64,000 bases of DNA, taken from the NCBI RefSeq assembly GCF_001541225.1, contig NZ_LMTS01000288.1, forward strand, positions 28,096 to 92,095, read 5' to 3'. Of this stretch, positions 25,701 to 35,123 are shown in pieces (within the stretch, counting starts at the first letter, position 1; the number at the start of each line of letters is the position of its first letter). The position numbers were made by a program, and so were the translations under genes. The notes below the pieces were generated by a model. It was not told where the DNA came from. It was given only the letters and a program-made list of their open reading frames with translations, and did no database searches. This DNA is from Variovorax sp. WDL1. GTDB taxonomy: Bacteria; Pseudomonadota; Gammaproteobacteria; Burkholderiales; Burkholderiaceae_C.

Positions 25701-25734
25701 CTGAGGCTCCTTTCATGTGGATGAGAGCATTCTG

Positions 25735-25770
25735 ATCCTTACCATGGTGTCAAGGTTGAACATTGGAGCC
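25735..25770 (-). promoter_or_regulatory. MerR/CueR-type metal-responsive promoter
   Basis: On the minus strand the dyad CCTTGACACCATGGTAAGG is the characteristic ACCTTxxC...GxAAGGT pattern of CueR/MerR-type operators. It is flanked by a -35-like TTCAAC and a -10-like CAGAAT with a spacer of about 19-20 bases, the stretched spacing these activators untwist. It directs the HMA gene at 25700 downward. It also lies 24 bp before the efflux gene on the plus strand. Confidence 0.75.
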
Positions 25771-25793
25771 TGGAAGCATCAAGAGGAACTCCC

Positions 25794-27263
25794 ATGAGAG
25801 ATTCGACGGATCCGACAACGCGACCGGGCTCTGGCCTCGCTCTACTCGTCATCGCCGCGGCGCAGCTGATGCTGGTGCTAGACGATTCGATCGCCAACAT
25901 CGCTCTTCCCAGCATCCAGCGCCAGTTCGAGGTGTCCTCCTCGGCTCTGCCGTGGGTGGTCAACGCCTACGTCCTCGCCTTTGGCGGACTCCTCCTCCTT
26001 GGCGGGCGCGTGGGCGACTTGTTTGGCAGACTGAGGACGTTCCGTTCCGGCCTGTGCCTCTTCACCCTCGCGTCCCTCGCCGGCGGCTTCGCCTGGAATA
26101 TGGAGTCGCTCATTGCCGCGCGCGCGCTCCAAGGCGTGGGCGCCGCCCTCGCGGCCCCCAACGGACTCGCGCTGATCGCCACCAACTTCCCAACGGGCCC
26201 GGCCAGGAACACGGCGATGGCGGTCTACGGCGCCATGTCGGCCCTGGGCATCACTGCGGGCGTACTGCTCGGGGGCGTGCTCACGGGCATGCTGAGCTGG
26301 CGGTGGGTGTTCTTTATCAATGCGCCGATTGGGCTCGCTGTCCTCCTCGGCAGCCGCGCCCTGCTCGAAGGAGAACGCGGCCGCGGCAAGCTTGGCCTGT
26401 TCGGGGCAGTTGTCGGCACAGGCGCGATGATGGCTTTGGCCTATGGCGTCACGCACGCGGGCGAAGGCGGCTGGGCAGACCCCACCACTCTGATTTGGTT
26501 GGGGGCAGCGGCCGTCCTGCTCGCCATGTTCGTGACCATCCAGGCACGCAGTTCCGATCCCATGCTGCCGCTTACCTTGCTCGCTGAGCGCAACAGAGCC
26601 GGTTCCTACGGGGCGATGCTGCTCTTCGGGGCAGGGATGATGGGCACCTATTACCTGCTCACGCTGTACCTGCAGCAGGTGCTCGGCTTCGGCCCGGCCC
26701 GGGCAGGCATCGCTGCCCTCCCGTTCGCCATCGGCATCGTCTTCGGAGCTGGCCTGAGCTCCAAACTCGTGGAGAAACTCGCCCCCCGAGTTGTCGCGGT
26801 TCCCGGCCTGCTGATCGGCGCCGCGGGCATGCTGTGGCTGTCACAGCTGTCGATGGACTCGAGCTATTTCGCGGACGTGATGCCCGGTGTCTTTGCGGTC
26901 TCGTCGGGCCTGGGCGTCACCGCCATCGCCACCACCCTCACGGCGGTCCATGGCGTGCCCAAGGAGCGCGCGGGAGTGGCTTCTGCAGTAGTCAACATGG
27001 CGCAGCAGATCGGCTCGGCCTTGGGAATCGCCGCGATGACGGCGATCTCAACGTCCGTCGCTGGAGCGAAGATGCCACAGGCGGCCACCCGGCTGGCAGG
27101 CCCAGACCACGCCACGGCCGCTCAGGCGGCCGAGGCTCTCGCCTCCGGCTACTCTGCCGCCTTCATGGCCGGGTCGGCGTTGCTGCTGATCGCGGCCATC
27201 GTCGTGGGTTGGGCGGTGAACACGCGCGAGGTGCAGAAGACTGCGGTTGCAATGGGCCACTAG
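25794..27263 (+). CDS. MFS drug:H+ antiporter, DHA2/EmrB-QacA family
   Basis: The protein has 489 residues with about 14 hydrophobic segments, the DHA2 pattern. Motif D1-like LDDSIANIALPSIQ is in the first helix, motif A GGRVGDLFGRLRTF in the loop between helices 2 and 3, and motif C-like GITAGVLLGG in helix 5. It probably exports hydrophobic toxicants. It is the only clear efflux gene in the cargo and is divergent from the HMA gene. No regulator adjacent. Confidence 0.85.
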   Translation: MRDSTDPTTRPGSGLALLVIAAAQLMLVLDDSIANIALPSIQRQFEVSSSALPWVVNAYVLAFGGLLLLGGRVGDLFGRLRTFRSGLCLFTLASLAGGFAWNMESLIAARALQGVGAALAAPNGLALIATNFPTGPARNTAMAVYGAMSALGITAGVLLGGVLTGMLSWRWVFFINAPIGLAVLLGSRALLEGERGRGKLGLFGAVVGTGAMMALAYGVTHAGEGGWADPTTLIWLGAAAVLLAMFVTIQARSSDPMLPLTLLAERNRAGSYGAMLLFGAGMMGTYYLLTLYLQQVLGFGPARAGIAALPFAIGIVFGAGLSSKLVEKLAPRVVAVPGLLIGAAGMLWLSQLSMDSSYFADVMPGVFAVSSGLGVTAIATTLTAVHGVPKERAGVASAVVNMAQQIGSALGIAAMTAISTSVAGAKMPQAATRLAGPDHATAAQAAEALASGYSAAFMAGSALLLIAAIVVGWAVNTREVQKTAVAMGH

Positions 27264-27596
27264 ACTATCCTTGGACGCGAGTGACTTTGTGTGTTCGCGG
27301 ATGTCCGCTTGGGCCGTTTCCGGCTGTGGCGGCATTCTGCGCCGCCCGCCTCTGATGCGGAGTCACTCCGTTACCCCCGCGAGGCAATCCCTCCTGGCTC
27401 CCTCCCTGCGAGACCAGCAAAGTTGAGTGGCGCGTTGGACGAGGGCCTTCGTTGCCTTGGCAACGTCCAGCAACGCAAAAGGCAAAGTCCCGTGAGGGTC
27501 CGCAGTCGCTTCGGCTCCTAGTGACGGGCGCCTTGGTCGCCACTCCGATTGCGTTTGCGACGTGCCGAGCGCCGGGCGGAAGTCCACGCCGGCAGC
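27264..27596. other. Gap at right border of cargo
   Basis: No supported gene, repeat or attachment site was found in this 333-bp gap between the efflux gene and the backbone hypothetical gene at 27597. It could be the end of an inserted segment. Confidence 0.4.
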
Positions 27597-27992
27597 CTAC
27601 CCGCCGCCCGGACGGTCGCGCTCATCAGCCTCCTCGGCAGACGGGCTGATGAACGGCATCTCCTCGATCTCACCGGCGACCAGGCGCTTGTAGAAGATGC
27701 CTGCATAGGACATGGCGCCGACGCACTTGTTCACCTCATCGATCGGAAATCGCCCGGTGACCACGACCAAGTTGTCGGCCCATTCCCCGCAGCCGCCCTC
27801 GCGCAGTTTCCTGCTGGTATCGGCGTACCAGGCGGCGACGCGCTCCGGCGCCCCGTGCTTATGCAGGGTGCCTTCGGCTGTGTCGATCGCCAGGGAGATC
27901 TGATCCAACGGCCGAAGCACTGGCTCCAGGTCGTCGCTCAAAGGCCGCTTGGCATGCAGCACGTACTGGCCGCAGTTGAGCCGGTACTCCAA
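27597..27992 (-). CDS. Hypothetical plasmid protein, 131 aa
   Basis: A soluble protein that begins 3 bp after the stop of the 283-aa gene, so the two are co-translated. Charged helical stretches are found near the middle (WYADTSRKLREGG), and the C-terminus is acidic and Pro/Gly rich. No family recognised. Last gene of the helicase-containing operon. Confidence 0.6.
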   Translation of the reverse strand: MEYRLNCGQYVLHAKRPLSDDLEPVLRPLDQISLAIDTAEGTLHKHGAPERVAAWYADTSRKLREGGCGEWADNLVVVTGRFPIDEVNKCVGAMSYAGIFYKRLVAGEIEEMPFISPSAEEADERDRPGGG

Positions 27993-27994
27993 GA

Positions 27995-28846
27995 TCAGCC
28001 TCGCGGGGCGGGTTGTTCGTTCTCCTCCTGCGCAGCAGAGATGGCGGCTTCGACGGCCTGGAAGGCAGCCTCGGGCCCGACGCGTGCGACCAGGTACTGG
28101 ATCTGCGTGTCGACGCCGTCGTTGTTCACGTCCGAGGCCTTCATCGAGATCAGGTCCATGTCCTCCTCACGCGGCCGAGTCGAGACGCTCCGCGCGGCAG
28201 CGAAGTGCACGGCTTCGTCGAGCGTCTCCGCATCGAGCTGCGCGTCCTTCATCATCCTGGTCAGGAAGCCCGAGATCTCGTCGTTGCTCACGTAAGTCCA
28301 GCACTCGATGTAAGCACCCTGGGGCGGCAGGTCGGGATCGTCTCGCGAGATGTTCACCTTCGCATTCGCATCGACCTCGAGCTCGCCTTCCTTCTGCCCC
28401 GCCATGGCGTACTCCCGGAAGACGCTGCGCTCGACCGCAGTCGCAGGCACCGGCCGCTTCATCGAGACAAACCCGCTGACCGCAACTTTCTTCAGCGTGA
28501 ACGCCTCGATGTCTTCGTAGTAGCTGGAATGCGGCTCCTCCCCAGCTGCCAGCCGGCGAGAGAAGCTCTCCTGGAACTCCTTCGCCCATTGCGCATACTG
28601 CTCATAGCGCCCGCGCGAGTCGCCGGCGGGAACCAGCTGCTCGCGCGCGATGGTCTCGGCGATATCGATCAGCGGCTCGACGAGCACCGCGGGCATGCTG
28701 TCCTTGGGAGACGCGGCCGCGAGTCCCTTCGCGAAGGCCTTTTGCACCACCGCGCGCCATTCGGCGACGGAAGGGGCGGAGCCGGACAGAGATGCCAGGA
28801 GCTCGTCGCACTCGGCGGGAGACAGTTCGATTGCTTGAAGGGTCAT
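27995..28846 (-). CDS. Hypothetical plasmid protein, 283 aa
   Basis: Start chosen at 28846 (MTLQAIELSP); the longer frame overlaps the helicase gene and the hairpin. The protein is acidic, with a helical N-terminal half and a beta-rich centre (EGELEVDANAKVNISRDDPDLPPQGAYIECWTYVSND). It lies just downstream of the large helicase gene and upstream of the 131-aa gene. No family recognised. Confidence 0.6.
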   Translation of the reverse strand: MTLQAIELSPAECDELLASLSGSAPSVAEWRAVVQKAFAKGLAAASPKDSMPAVLVEPLIDIAETIAREQLVPAGDSRGRYEQYAQWAKEFQESFSRRLAAGEEPHSSYYEDIEAFTLKKVAVSGFVSMKRPVPATAVERSVFREYAMAGQKEGELEVDANAKVNISRDDPDLPPQGAYIECWTYVSNDEISGFLTRMMKDAQLDAETLDEAVHFAAARSVSTRPREEDMDLISMKASDVNNDGVDTQIQYLVARVGPEAAFQAVEAAISAAQEENEQPAPRG

Positions 28847-28872
28847 GATCGTCAGAATGGTTCGGGTGGTGT

Positions 28873-28899
28873 TGCCGCCGCGAACGGTTCGCGGCGGCA
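28873..28899. terminator. Strong GC hairpin after the helicase gene
   Basis: TGCCGCCGCGAAC and its complement GTTCGCGGCGGCA are separated by one base, so in RNA the stem is about 11 bp with a short loop. It follows the stop of the helicase gene by 6 bp. There is no U-run, so it may protect the mRNA end or partly attenuate transcription rather than act as a strict intrinsic terminator. Confidence 0.5.
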
Positions 28900-28904
28900 G
28901 TGGC

Positions 28905-31900
28905 TCAGGCCGCCGCGCGCTCGGCGTTCGACTCGTCGTTGGCGGCAGGCACCTCGGCTTCCGCACCCTCCTCGGCAGGTGCTTCCTGTTCGAGGTGGGG
29001 CACCACTGGCGCGCCGGCAGCCGCAGCAGCGATCTGCTGGCGAACCTGGGCGCGCCGTTGCGCGGTCTCTTCTCGGATCTGGGCGAAGTACTCCCGCCCG
29101 ACTTCCTTGGCGAGGGCGCGCTGCTGCATGCCCTTGGCGTAGATCTCCAGACCGGTGCCGTGCACCAGCAGGCTCAGCGCGCGGTCGAGCATCGCCGGCT
29201 TGGTCGGGTCGAAGCCAAGCTTCACCGCAACGTAGCCTTGAGGGATGCCGGTCGCCGAGCCTGCCGTTGCTTCGTCGCCGAGCGCAACGCGACCGTTCAG
29301 GCCTGCCGCAGCACGTCCGGTACCGAGACGTCCGTTGCGCGACAGGACGCCCAGGGTGACGTTCAGCGGGTCGCGCGCTGCGGTCGCGCGCTCGCCGAGA
29401 GCTTCCTTGCGCATCTTCACCTGCTCGCCGCGCATCAGGCGCAGCGCGCGGCGCGCGTCCCGGGCCTTGGTCAACAGCATCAGCCCCTTGTCGTTGATCA
29501 TGATCCCGTAGGGCTTGTTCGACGACAGGAACTCGGTCTCCAGCTGCAGGCCGTTCACGCCCTGTGCCTCCACCAGCTTCTTCACGAACGGCTTGATCTG
29601 TCCGCCCCAGACCCGCATCGGCATGAACTGGGCGCCCACGTGGCTCATGGTGGCCGGCAGGAGCACGCCGCGCTGGCGCATGCCCTTGTCGTCCGTGTAG
29701 ATGATCGAGCGGCCGACGCGCGATTTCACCGACCAGTCGTAGGCCATGTACATGTTGCCGCCCAGCACGTAGCCGGAGCGACGATGCTGGCCGACGGGCG
29801 CCAGGTCGAACTCGTCGCGGGTCCAGCTGATGCGCGGGTTGGCTTCACCGAGCACGTTCGCGAAGCGCCAGCCCTGCTCCGTGCCTCGCTGGTAGTTGAC
29901 CGGGCGCAGGCGCGAGTAGGCGTTGGTCATCAGCGTGCCGGCGACCTCGCCTTTCTTCACGTCGCCGCGGACTTCGGAGAGCAGCGCCCGCAGCGAATAC
30001 TCCACGGGGCGCTCTTCGCCCGGGAACACGACCGCGATCTTCCACTTGTGCGGCAGGATCAGCTCGCGCACCTCGGTCGGAAGCTTCATGTTCACGATCA
30101 CGCCGGTCTTGGCCTGCTGATAGACGACGCCATTGCTGTCGACCTTCGCGTCTTCCTGGAAGATCCCGCCCGGCACCAGCCCGGCAACGTGGTTCTTGAG
30201 CCAATCGGCGCGCAGGTGCGCGCGCTGCGCGGGCGGGTTGGTAAGGACCGCCTCATTCGTGTCGGTCAACCCCGCGGCCACGGCTGCCATCTTGACGATG
30301 GCCTGCATGCCCGAGTTCAGCTTGGCCACGACATCCTGCTTCCACGAGGCCTTGCCGTTCTCATCCAGCTCGAAATGGCCACCCTCCGCGGCAAGCAGCT
30401 CGCCACTGACGGTCGCGGCAGCCACGCAGGCAGTCCATGACATCGGCTTCAGGTCGACGTTGTAGGCGATCTTCTTGATGTAGACCGGGCGGTCGAAGGC
30501 GGAGAGCAAGTCGTCCTGGTCCGACGCGGCACCATCGGGCTGGCCGCCGGCGGCGAGCGCGCTCACGTCCATCGTGGTGTCGCCAGTCGGGGCCGGTGCT
30601 GCGTCCGTGGCAGGCTCGCCTGCCTCCGCCGTCGTCAGGGCTTCGTTGATCAGGGCCTCGACCATGTTCTCGCGCTCGCCCGAGGTGTCGCCGAAGAAGA
30701 CGCCCGAGAACTCCTCCTTCGCGCGCCAGTCGAACTCGCGGGTCTTGAGCGGGTTCGTGCCCAGGAGCTCGTGGCGGTTGAAGCTCTCGTCGAACCGGTT
30801 GAAGAGCTGGTCGTACACCTGGCGCTGCTCGGCCACCTTCAGCAGCGGCAAGCGCATCAGGAACATGTTCACCGCGGCGACGCCCGTGATCTCCAGGAAG
30901 TTCTCCGGCAACGCCAGCTTCTTGGCCACGAGCGGCTCATCCTGCACGTAGCTGCGCACAGCCTCCAGGCCGATGGAGTTGAACAGGTCCGGCACGTCCT
31001 TGATGAGCATCGCGTTCTCGCGGCTCGAGCGGACGTTCGCGCTCATCTTCTCCAGCTTGCGGTTCTGCATCATCACGTAGCGCAGCTCACCGTAGATGCC
31101 GGTCGTGCAGGTCTCCACCAGCGGGAAGGTGACCTGGTCGTAGCGGTTCACGCGCCCGATCAGCTGGATGCGGTCGGTCACGTTCTCCGGAATCTGGTGC
31201 TCGAGCAGCACGCGGCGCGATCGGTCCAGGAACTGAGGAGAGGCGTGCATCGACGCGCCGGTCGCGGCCGAGCGGTTGATCAGCAGCGCCTGGATCTCGC
31301 CGTTATTGAAGGCGCGCTTGACGGCGTTGACCGCGCGCTTGCTGCGCAGGCGCGGGGTGACCTTCCACATGGGAGCGCCGTCCAGCCGGTCGGTGGTCGG
31401 GACCGTCGCGGTCGAAACGGGGTTTCCCGCGGCCTGGCCATCCGCTGGTTCCGCGGCCGAAGCGGGCATACGTTCCAGCGAGAACGAGCGACCGGTAATC
31501 TCGCCCACGGTGATGCCCGCGTCGCGCAGCTTCTGCTCGATCACATCGAAGGCTGAAACCGGCAGCTCGGGGATCGCATTGATCAAGCGCTCCAGCTCAG
31601 CAACCCCGTCCCTGAAGTGCTGACGGTCCGCATCGGTCATATCGGGCAGGTCCAGAATCGAGACCGTGCGGCGGCCCGAGATAACCTTCTTGCCGCGCTC
31701 GCCGGCTTCGCCACCTTCGCCTGGCGCGGTGTCAGCAGGCGCGGCGGCCGCGAGGGCCTCGTCGAGGCTCACCGCGTCTTCTTCTGCCGCGGCCTGCTCG
31801 CCCTCAGTTTGACGCTGCAGGTTGCGCAGGATCCGCGCTTCGCGTTGTGCGGCGACCATTTCGGCGGTCGGGGCGGTTTGGGCGCCCTCCTCTGCGTCTT

Positions 31901-34900
31901 CGCCTTCGGCGTTCAGTTCCGCTGCGGCGCGGGCGGCGGCGTCGGCCAGGGCCGGTGCTTCCTCCGGCTCGTCGGGCACATCCTCTTCGGTGATCTCGCG
32001 CTGCACCACCGTCGTGAGGCGCGGCATCAGCACGGCACGCACGGCGTCGCGAATGGTCGGCATCTTGATCGCGGACGGCAGCCCACCGGCGGTGCGCGGC
32101 GCAGCGCCGTTGGCTTCGGCCTGCACGTCGGCCTCGAGCATGAGCATGCGGGTCAGCGCCTCATTCGTCGCTTCCGAGACGATGACCGGCTTCAGGCCGG
32201 CGCGAATGTGCTCGATGGCCCGGTCGGCGACCTGGTCGGCGTTGAGCGCGCCCTGCACGGCCTTCATGACCTGGTACAGCACCGAGCCAGTACCGAAGCT
32301 CGAGCTCATGATGTTGGCGCGAGCAACAGGTGTCTCGGCGGCAGCGTTGGTCTGGTCGACCATCGCGGCGCGAGCTTCCTTGGCCTTGCGCAGAACGCTC
32401 ACCGCCTCGCGGTTGCCGCGCATGAAGATCTGCGACATATCGCCGGCCAGGTAGGTGGCGGCCCCCAGCGCTTCGGCCACGGCATCGCTCACGCGCTCGT
32501 TGTGCGCGCGGCGTTCCTCGACCGTGTAGACGCTCACGTCCAGCTTGGAGAGGTCGTGCTCGCGACGGATGAGCGCACCTTCGGACGCCAGCATCGAGCT
32601 GAGCACTTCCGAGAACGACTCGCCACCCTTCTTGATCGCGGCGGCCAGGGAGGCCACGTTCACGCTGTCCGGCAGCGCGCGCTGGTAGATGTGCAGGTTG
32701 TCTTCCGTCTTGCTCCAGGTCGCCGAGGCGTACTGCACGCCCTTCGCAAGCCGCGCCATCTCGGCAATGTGGCTGGCGATCTGGCTGTCGGAGCCCGCGG
32801 CCACGTGGGCCTCGTCGAAGATGATGAGCGCGTTGCCGAGCTGGTTCTTCACCCACTGCGCCTTGTCGCTCTCGGCGCCGGCGATCTGCGAGTAGGTCAG
32901 GAAGCAGGTGTTGAGGCCCGCCTCCTCCAGCTTCATGCCGCCGTCGACCATGGCCTTCGTGCGTGCAGACGCGAACCCCTGGGCCAGCACCAGCGGCGGC
33001 TCGCCGGGGCCTGGCTCCCAGGTGATCTCGCCGTCGGTGTTCATGACCATCGGGCGGACTCGGTCCCACTCCCCGATCGCCTTCAGGTCGCGCGCGAGGT
33101 CGGAGAAGAGGTTCGCCTTGTCGGTGACGAAGAAGACCGGCTGGTTGCGACGAAGCGCCCAGGCCATCATGGCGGCCAGCTGGCGGCCCTTGCCGATCCC
33201 GGTCTCGTCGGCCAGGATGCTGGCGTAGCCTTCGAGCTGGCGCACCACCATCATGGCGATGCCGTCCACCTGCTCTGGCGACAGGCGCTTCGCCAATGCG
33301 TTCTCGCCCCAGCCGAGCTCGCGGGTCACGAGCTCGTCGATCTGGCCGTAGAGCGATTCGATCCGGGTCATCGTCGCCTGCAGGGGGGCCTGCATGTTCG
33401 ACGGCACCATCGTGCGGGCCTCGCCCACCCGGGAGAAGGCAATGTACGGACGCTGTACGCGGCCTTCAAGCGCCGCGCGCTCGACATCGACGCCTTGTGC
33501 CTGGGCGTCCAGGACCTCAGCGCGGGCCATCGCTTCATCGACCGTGGTCTTCAGGTCGTCCCACGAGGAGATGACCGGCAGGGTCGTGATCGGCGTCGGC
33601 AGGTCCACGCGGCGGTTGACCACCGACACGACGCGCAGGCCCGGGTTGTTGTCCGGCACGCCGGCCTTGCGCGACAGGATCGGTGCGGTCTCGAAGGCGC
33701 TCTGGATCTGGTAGCGCTCGTTGACCATCTGCAGGAAGTTGCGCGAGGCGACCGAGAGTTCGCCCGGCACCGCGTCGGCGGCCAGCACGATCACGGCGCG
33801 GCCGCCCTCCTTGAGCGAGCGCAGCGAGTTGATCGCCAGCATGTAGTCCGTGCGGCGGCCATCGGCGCCGAGCACCGGGTCCGCATTGATGAACATCGCA
33901 TCGGCGCCGACCTCGCGGCCAGGCGAGAACTCGCCGTCCTGCCACTCGGTGCTGGCGCGCAGGTTGACGACGCTCGAGAGCGCCGACATGTCCTTCGTAC
34001 CACGGTAGGCGCGCACGTTGGTGCCCTCGGGCAGGAACGCGAAGCTCGCGCCGTCGAAGGCGTTCGGCACAACAACGGTCAGGCCTTCGGTGTCGCCCAG
34101 CAGGCGCTGGCTGGCCACCGAGATCGGGGCAGGCATCGTGCCGGTACCGCGCAGCCGGCCGCGGTACGGTGGGAGCATGTCCGTCAGGCGGGCCGACTCG
34201 CCATAAGCGTCCTGGGCCACCTCGAAGCCGTCGCGCAGATAGCGCAGGAGCGCGGTCTCGATTGCGGCGTGCACTTCGTCGTGCTGCTCGGTCGTGAAGG
34301 ACACCGGCTGATCGGCGCTGACGGTGCCGTGCAGGGCCTGCAGGAAGCGGTCCATGTCCTCGGTATGCTGGACTTCGCCGAGCACCATCGAGCGCACGAA
34401 GCCATCGGCGCACTGGACCATCGAGAGCGTGCGGAACTCGTCCGTCGCGTCCTTCGGCAGGCGCAGGAAGACGTGCGGCTGGCTCGACTCTGATTCGTCG
34501 ACGCGCAGCTCTGCGCCCTGCCCCGTCACCTTGACGACGTAGCGCGATCCTGCGGCTTCGAACACCCGCTCGCCGTCGGAGTTGCGTCCCAGCAGGACAG
34601 CGTTGTTGATGTCGATCGCTGCGGCGCGCTCTTCCTTGCTGGCCGGACGCTCGTCGGGCTTGCGCGCGGTCTGCAGGTTGAGCATGTAGCTCTCCGGCGC
34701 CATCTCGCGCACGGCCGCGTTCGGGAACACGGGGCGGAAGTCGGAGGGCTTCGGACGCTCGCCGGCCTTCACACGGCGAACGAGGTATTTGCGCGCGCCA
34801 CCCGCATGGAAGCCGAGCTGCTGGATTGCCTTGTTCCAGGCGGGATTGAGGTAGGACAGGCCCGTGACGAACAGGTGCAGATGGGGATCGCCGCCCACCT

Positions 34901-34961
34901 CGATCGTTGCAATCTTCAGACGCGCACCAGACGCATCGTTCAGGTCAATCCACTTTGGCAT
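28905..34961 (-). CDS. Very large Strawberry-notch-like helicase with degenerate methyltransferase-like domain
   Basis: The protein has 2018 residues. A first region (about 290-400) resembles an N6-methyltransferase-like fold, but in place of the catalytic NPPY it has FINADPVLG at about 358-366. The helicase begins near 585 with motif I ADETGIGKGRQ, DEAH at about 716-719 (LIIFDEAHVAAG) and SATWS near 746. The second half has INRSAATGASMHAS near 1228 and QLIGRVNR near 1266, as in Strawberry-notch (SNO/SBNO) proteins. Acidic low-complexity linkers lie near 990-1090. Such giants are common on large plasmids and phages and are thought to act on DNA or chromatin entering the cell. Its role here is not known; it is the largest gene in the window. 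Confidence 0.8.
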   Translation of the reverse strand: MPKWIDLNDASGARLKIATIEVGGDPHLHLFVTGLSYLNPAWNKAIQQLGFHAGGARKYLVRRVKAGERPKPSDFRPVFPNAAVREMAPESYMLNLQTARKPDERPASKEERAAAIDINNAVLLGRNSDGERVFEAAGSRYVVKVTGQGAELRVDESESSQPHVFLRLPKDATDEFRTLSMVQCADGFVRSMVLGEVQHTEDMDRFLQALHGTVSADQPVSFTTEQHDEVHAAIETALLRYLRDGFEVAQDAYGESARLTDMLPPYRGRLRGTGTMPAPISVASQRLLGDTEGLTVVVPNAFDGASFAFLPEGTNVRAYRGTKDMSALSSVVNLRASTEWQDGEFSPGREVGADAMFINADPVLGADGRRTDYMLAINSLRSLKEGGRAVIVLAADAVPGELSVASRNFLQMVNERYQIQSAFETAPILSRKAGVPDNNPGLRVVSVVNRRVDLPTPITTLPVISSWDDLKTTVDEAMARAEVLDAQAQGVDVERAALEGRVQRPYIAFSRVGEARTMVPSNMQAPLQATMTRIESLYGQIDELVTRELGWGENALAKRLSPEQVDGIAMMVVRQLEGYASILADETGIGKGRQLAAMMAWALRRNQPVFFVTDKANLFSDLARDLKAIGEWDRVRPMVMNTDGEITWEPGPGEPPLVLAQGFASARTKAMVDGGMKLEEAGLNTCFLTYSQIAGAESDKAQWVKNQLGNALIIFDEAHVAAGSDSQIASHIAEMARLAKGVQYASATWSKTEDNLHIYQRALPDSVNVASLAAAIKKGGESFSEVLSSMLASEGALIRREHDLSKLDVSVYTVEERRAHNERVSDAVAEALGAATYLAGDMSQIFMRGNREAVSVLRKAKEARAAMVDQTNAAAETPVARANIMSSSFGTGSVLYQVMKAVQGALNADQVADRAIEHIRAGLKPVIVSEATNEALTRMLMLEADVQAEANGAAPRTAGGLPSAIKMPTIRDAVRAVLMPRLTTVVQREITEEDVPDEPEEAPALADAAARAAAELNAEGEDAEEGAQTAPTAEMVAAQREARILRNLQRQTEGEQAAAEEDAVSLDEALAAAAPADTAPGEGGEAGERGKKVISGRRTVSILDLPDMTDADRQHFRDGVAELERLINAIPELPVSAFDVIEQKLRDAGITVGEITGRSFSLERMPASAAEPADGQAAGNPVSTATVPTTDRLDGAPMWKVTPRLRSKRAVNAVKRAFNNGEIQALLINRSAATGASMHASPQFLDRSRRVLLEHQIPENVTDRIQLIGRVNRYDQVTFPLVETCTTGIYGELRYVMMQNRKLEKMSANVRSSRENAMLIKDVPDLFNSIGLEAVRSYVQDEPLVAKKLALPENFLEITGVAAVNMFLMRLPLLKVAEQRQVYDQLFNRFDESFNRHELLGTNPLKTREFDWRAKEEFSGVFFGDTSGERENMVEALINEALTTAEAGEPATDAAPAPTGDTTMDVSALAAGGQPDGAASDQDDLLSAFDRPVYIKKIAYNVDLKPMSWTACVAAATVSGELLAAEGGHFELDENGKASWKQDVVAKLNSGMQAIVKMAAVAAGLTDTNEAVLTNPPAQRAHLRADWLKNHVAGLVPGGIFQEDAKVDSNGVVYQQAKTGVIVNMKLPTEVRELILPHKWKIAVVFPGEERPVEYSLRALLSEVRGDVKKGEVAGTLMTNAYSRLRPVNYQRGTEQGWRFANVLGEANPRISWTRDEFDLAPVGQHRRSGYVLGGNMYMAYDWSVKSRVGRSIIYTDDKGMRQRGVLLPATMSHVGAQFMPMRVWGGQIKPFVKKLVEAQGVNGLQLETEFLSSNKPYGIMINDKGLMLLTKARDARRALRLMRGEQVKMRKEALGERATAARDPLNVTLGVLSRNGRLGTGRAAAGLNGRVALGDEATAGSATGIPQGYVAVKLGFDPTKPAMLDRALSLLVHGTGLEIYAKGMQQRALAKEVGREYFAQIREETAQRRAQVRQQIAAAAAGAPVVPHLEQEAPAEEGAEAEVPAANDESNAERAAA

Positions 34962-35057
34962 CGCGCCCTACTCTCAGAAAAAGGTGCGCACCCACTGGGC
35001 TGCCCGGGAATCGGGGCCCAGGGGTGCGGCTGGTTCAGGGATGACTCAAGGAGAAAC

Positions 35058-35076
35058 CGGATTCGTTCGGAATCCG
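35058..35076. other. Small hairpin between operon genes
   Basis: CGGATTC and GAATCCG are separated by 5 bases. It lies in the 162-bp gap between the 254-aa gene and the helicase. No T-run follows on either side, so a terminator is not claimed; it may be an RNA-processing site. Confidence 0.3.
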
Positions 35077-35123
35077 AAGGTCACTGGCGGTCCCGTCAAT
35101 CCGCCAGCTTCCTTCCCGGCTTC

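Noticed and set aside
31617..34493. 958-codon plus-strand frame
   Set aside because: Antisense to the giant helicase, Arg/His/Gly/Val-rich as expected from reverse reading of GC-rich codons.
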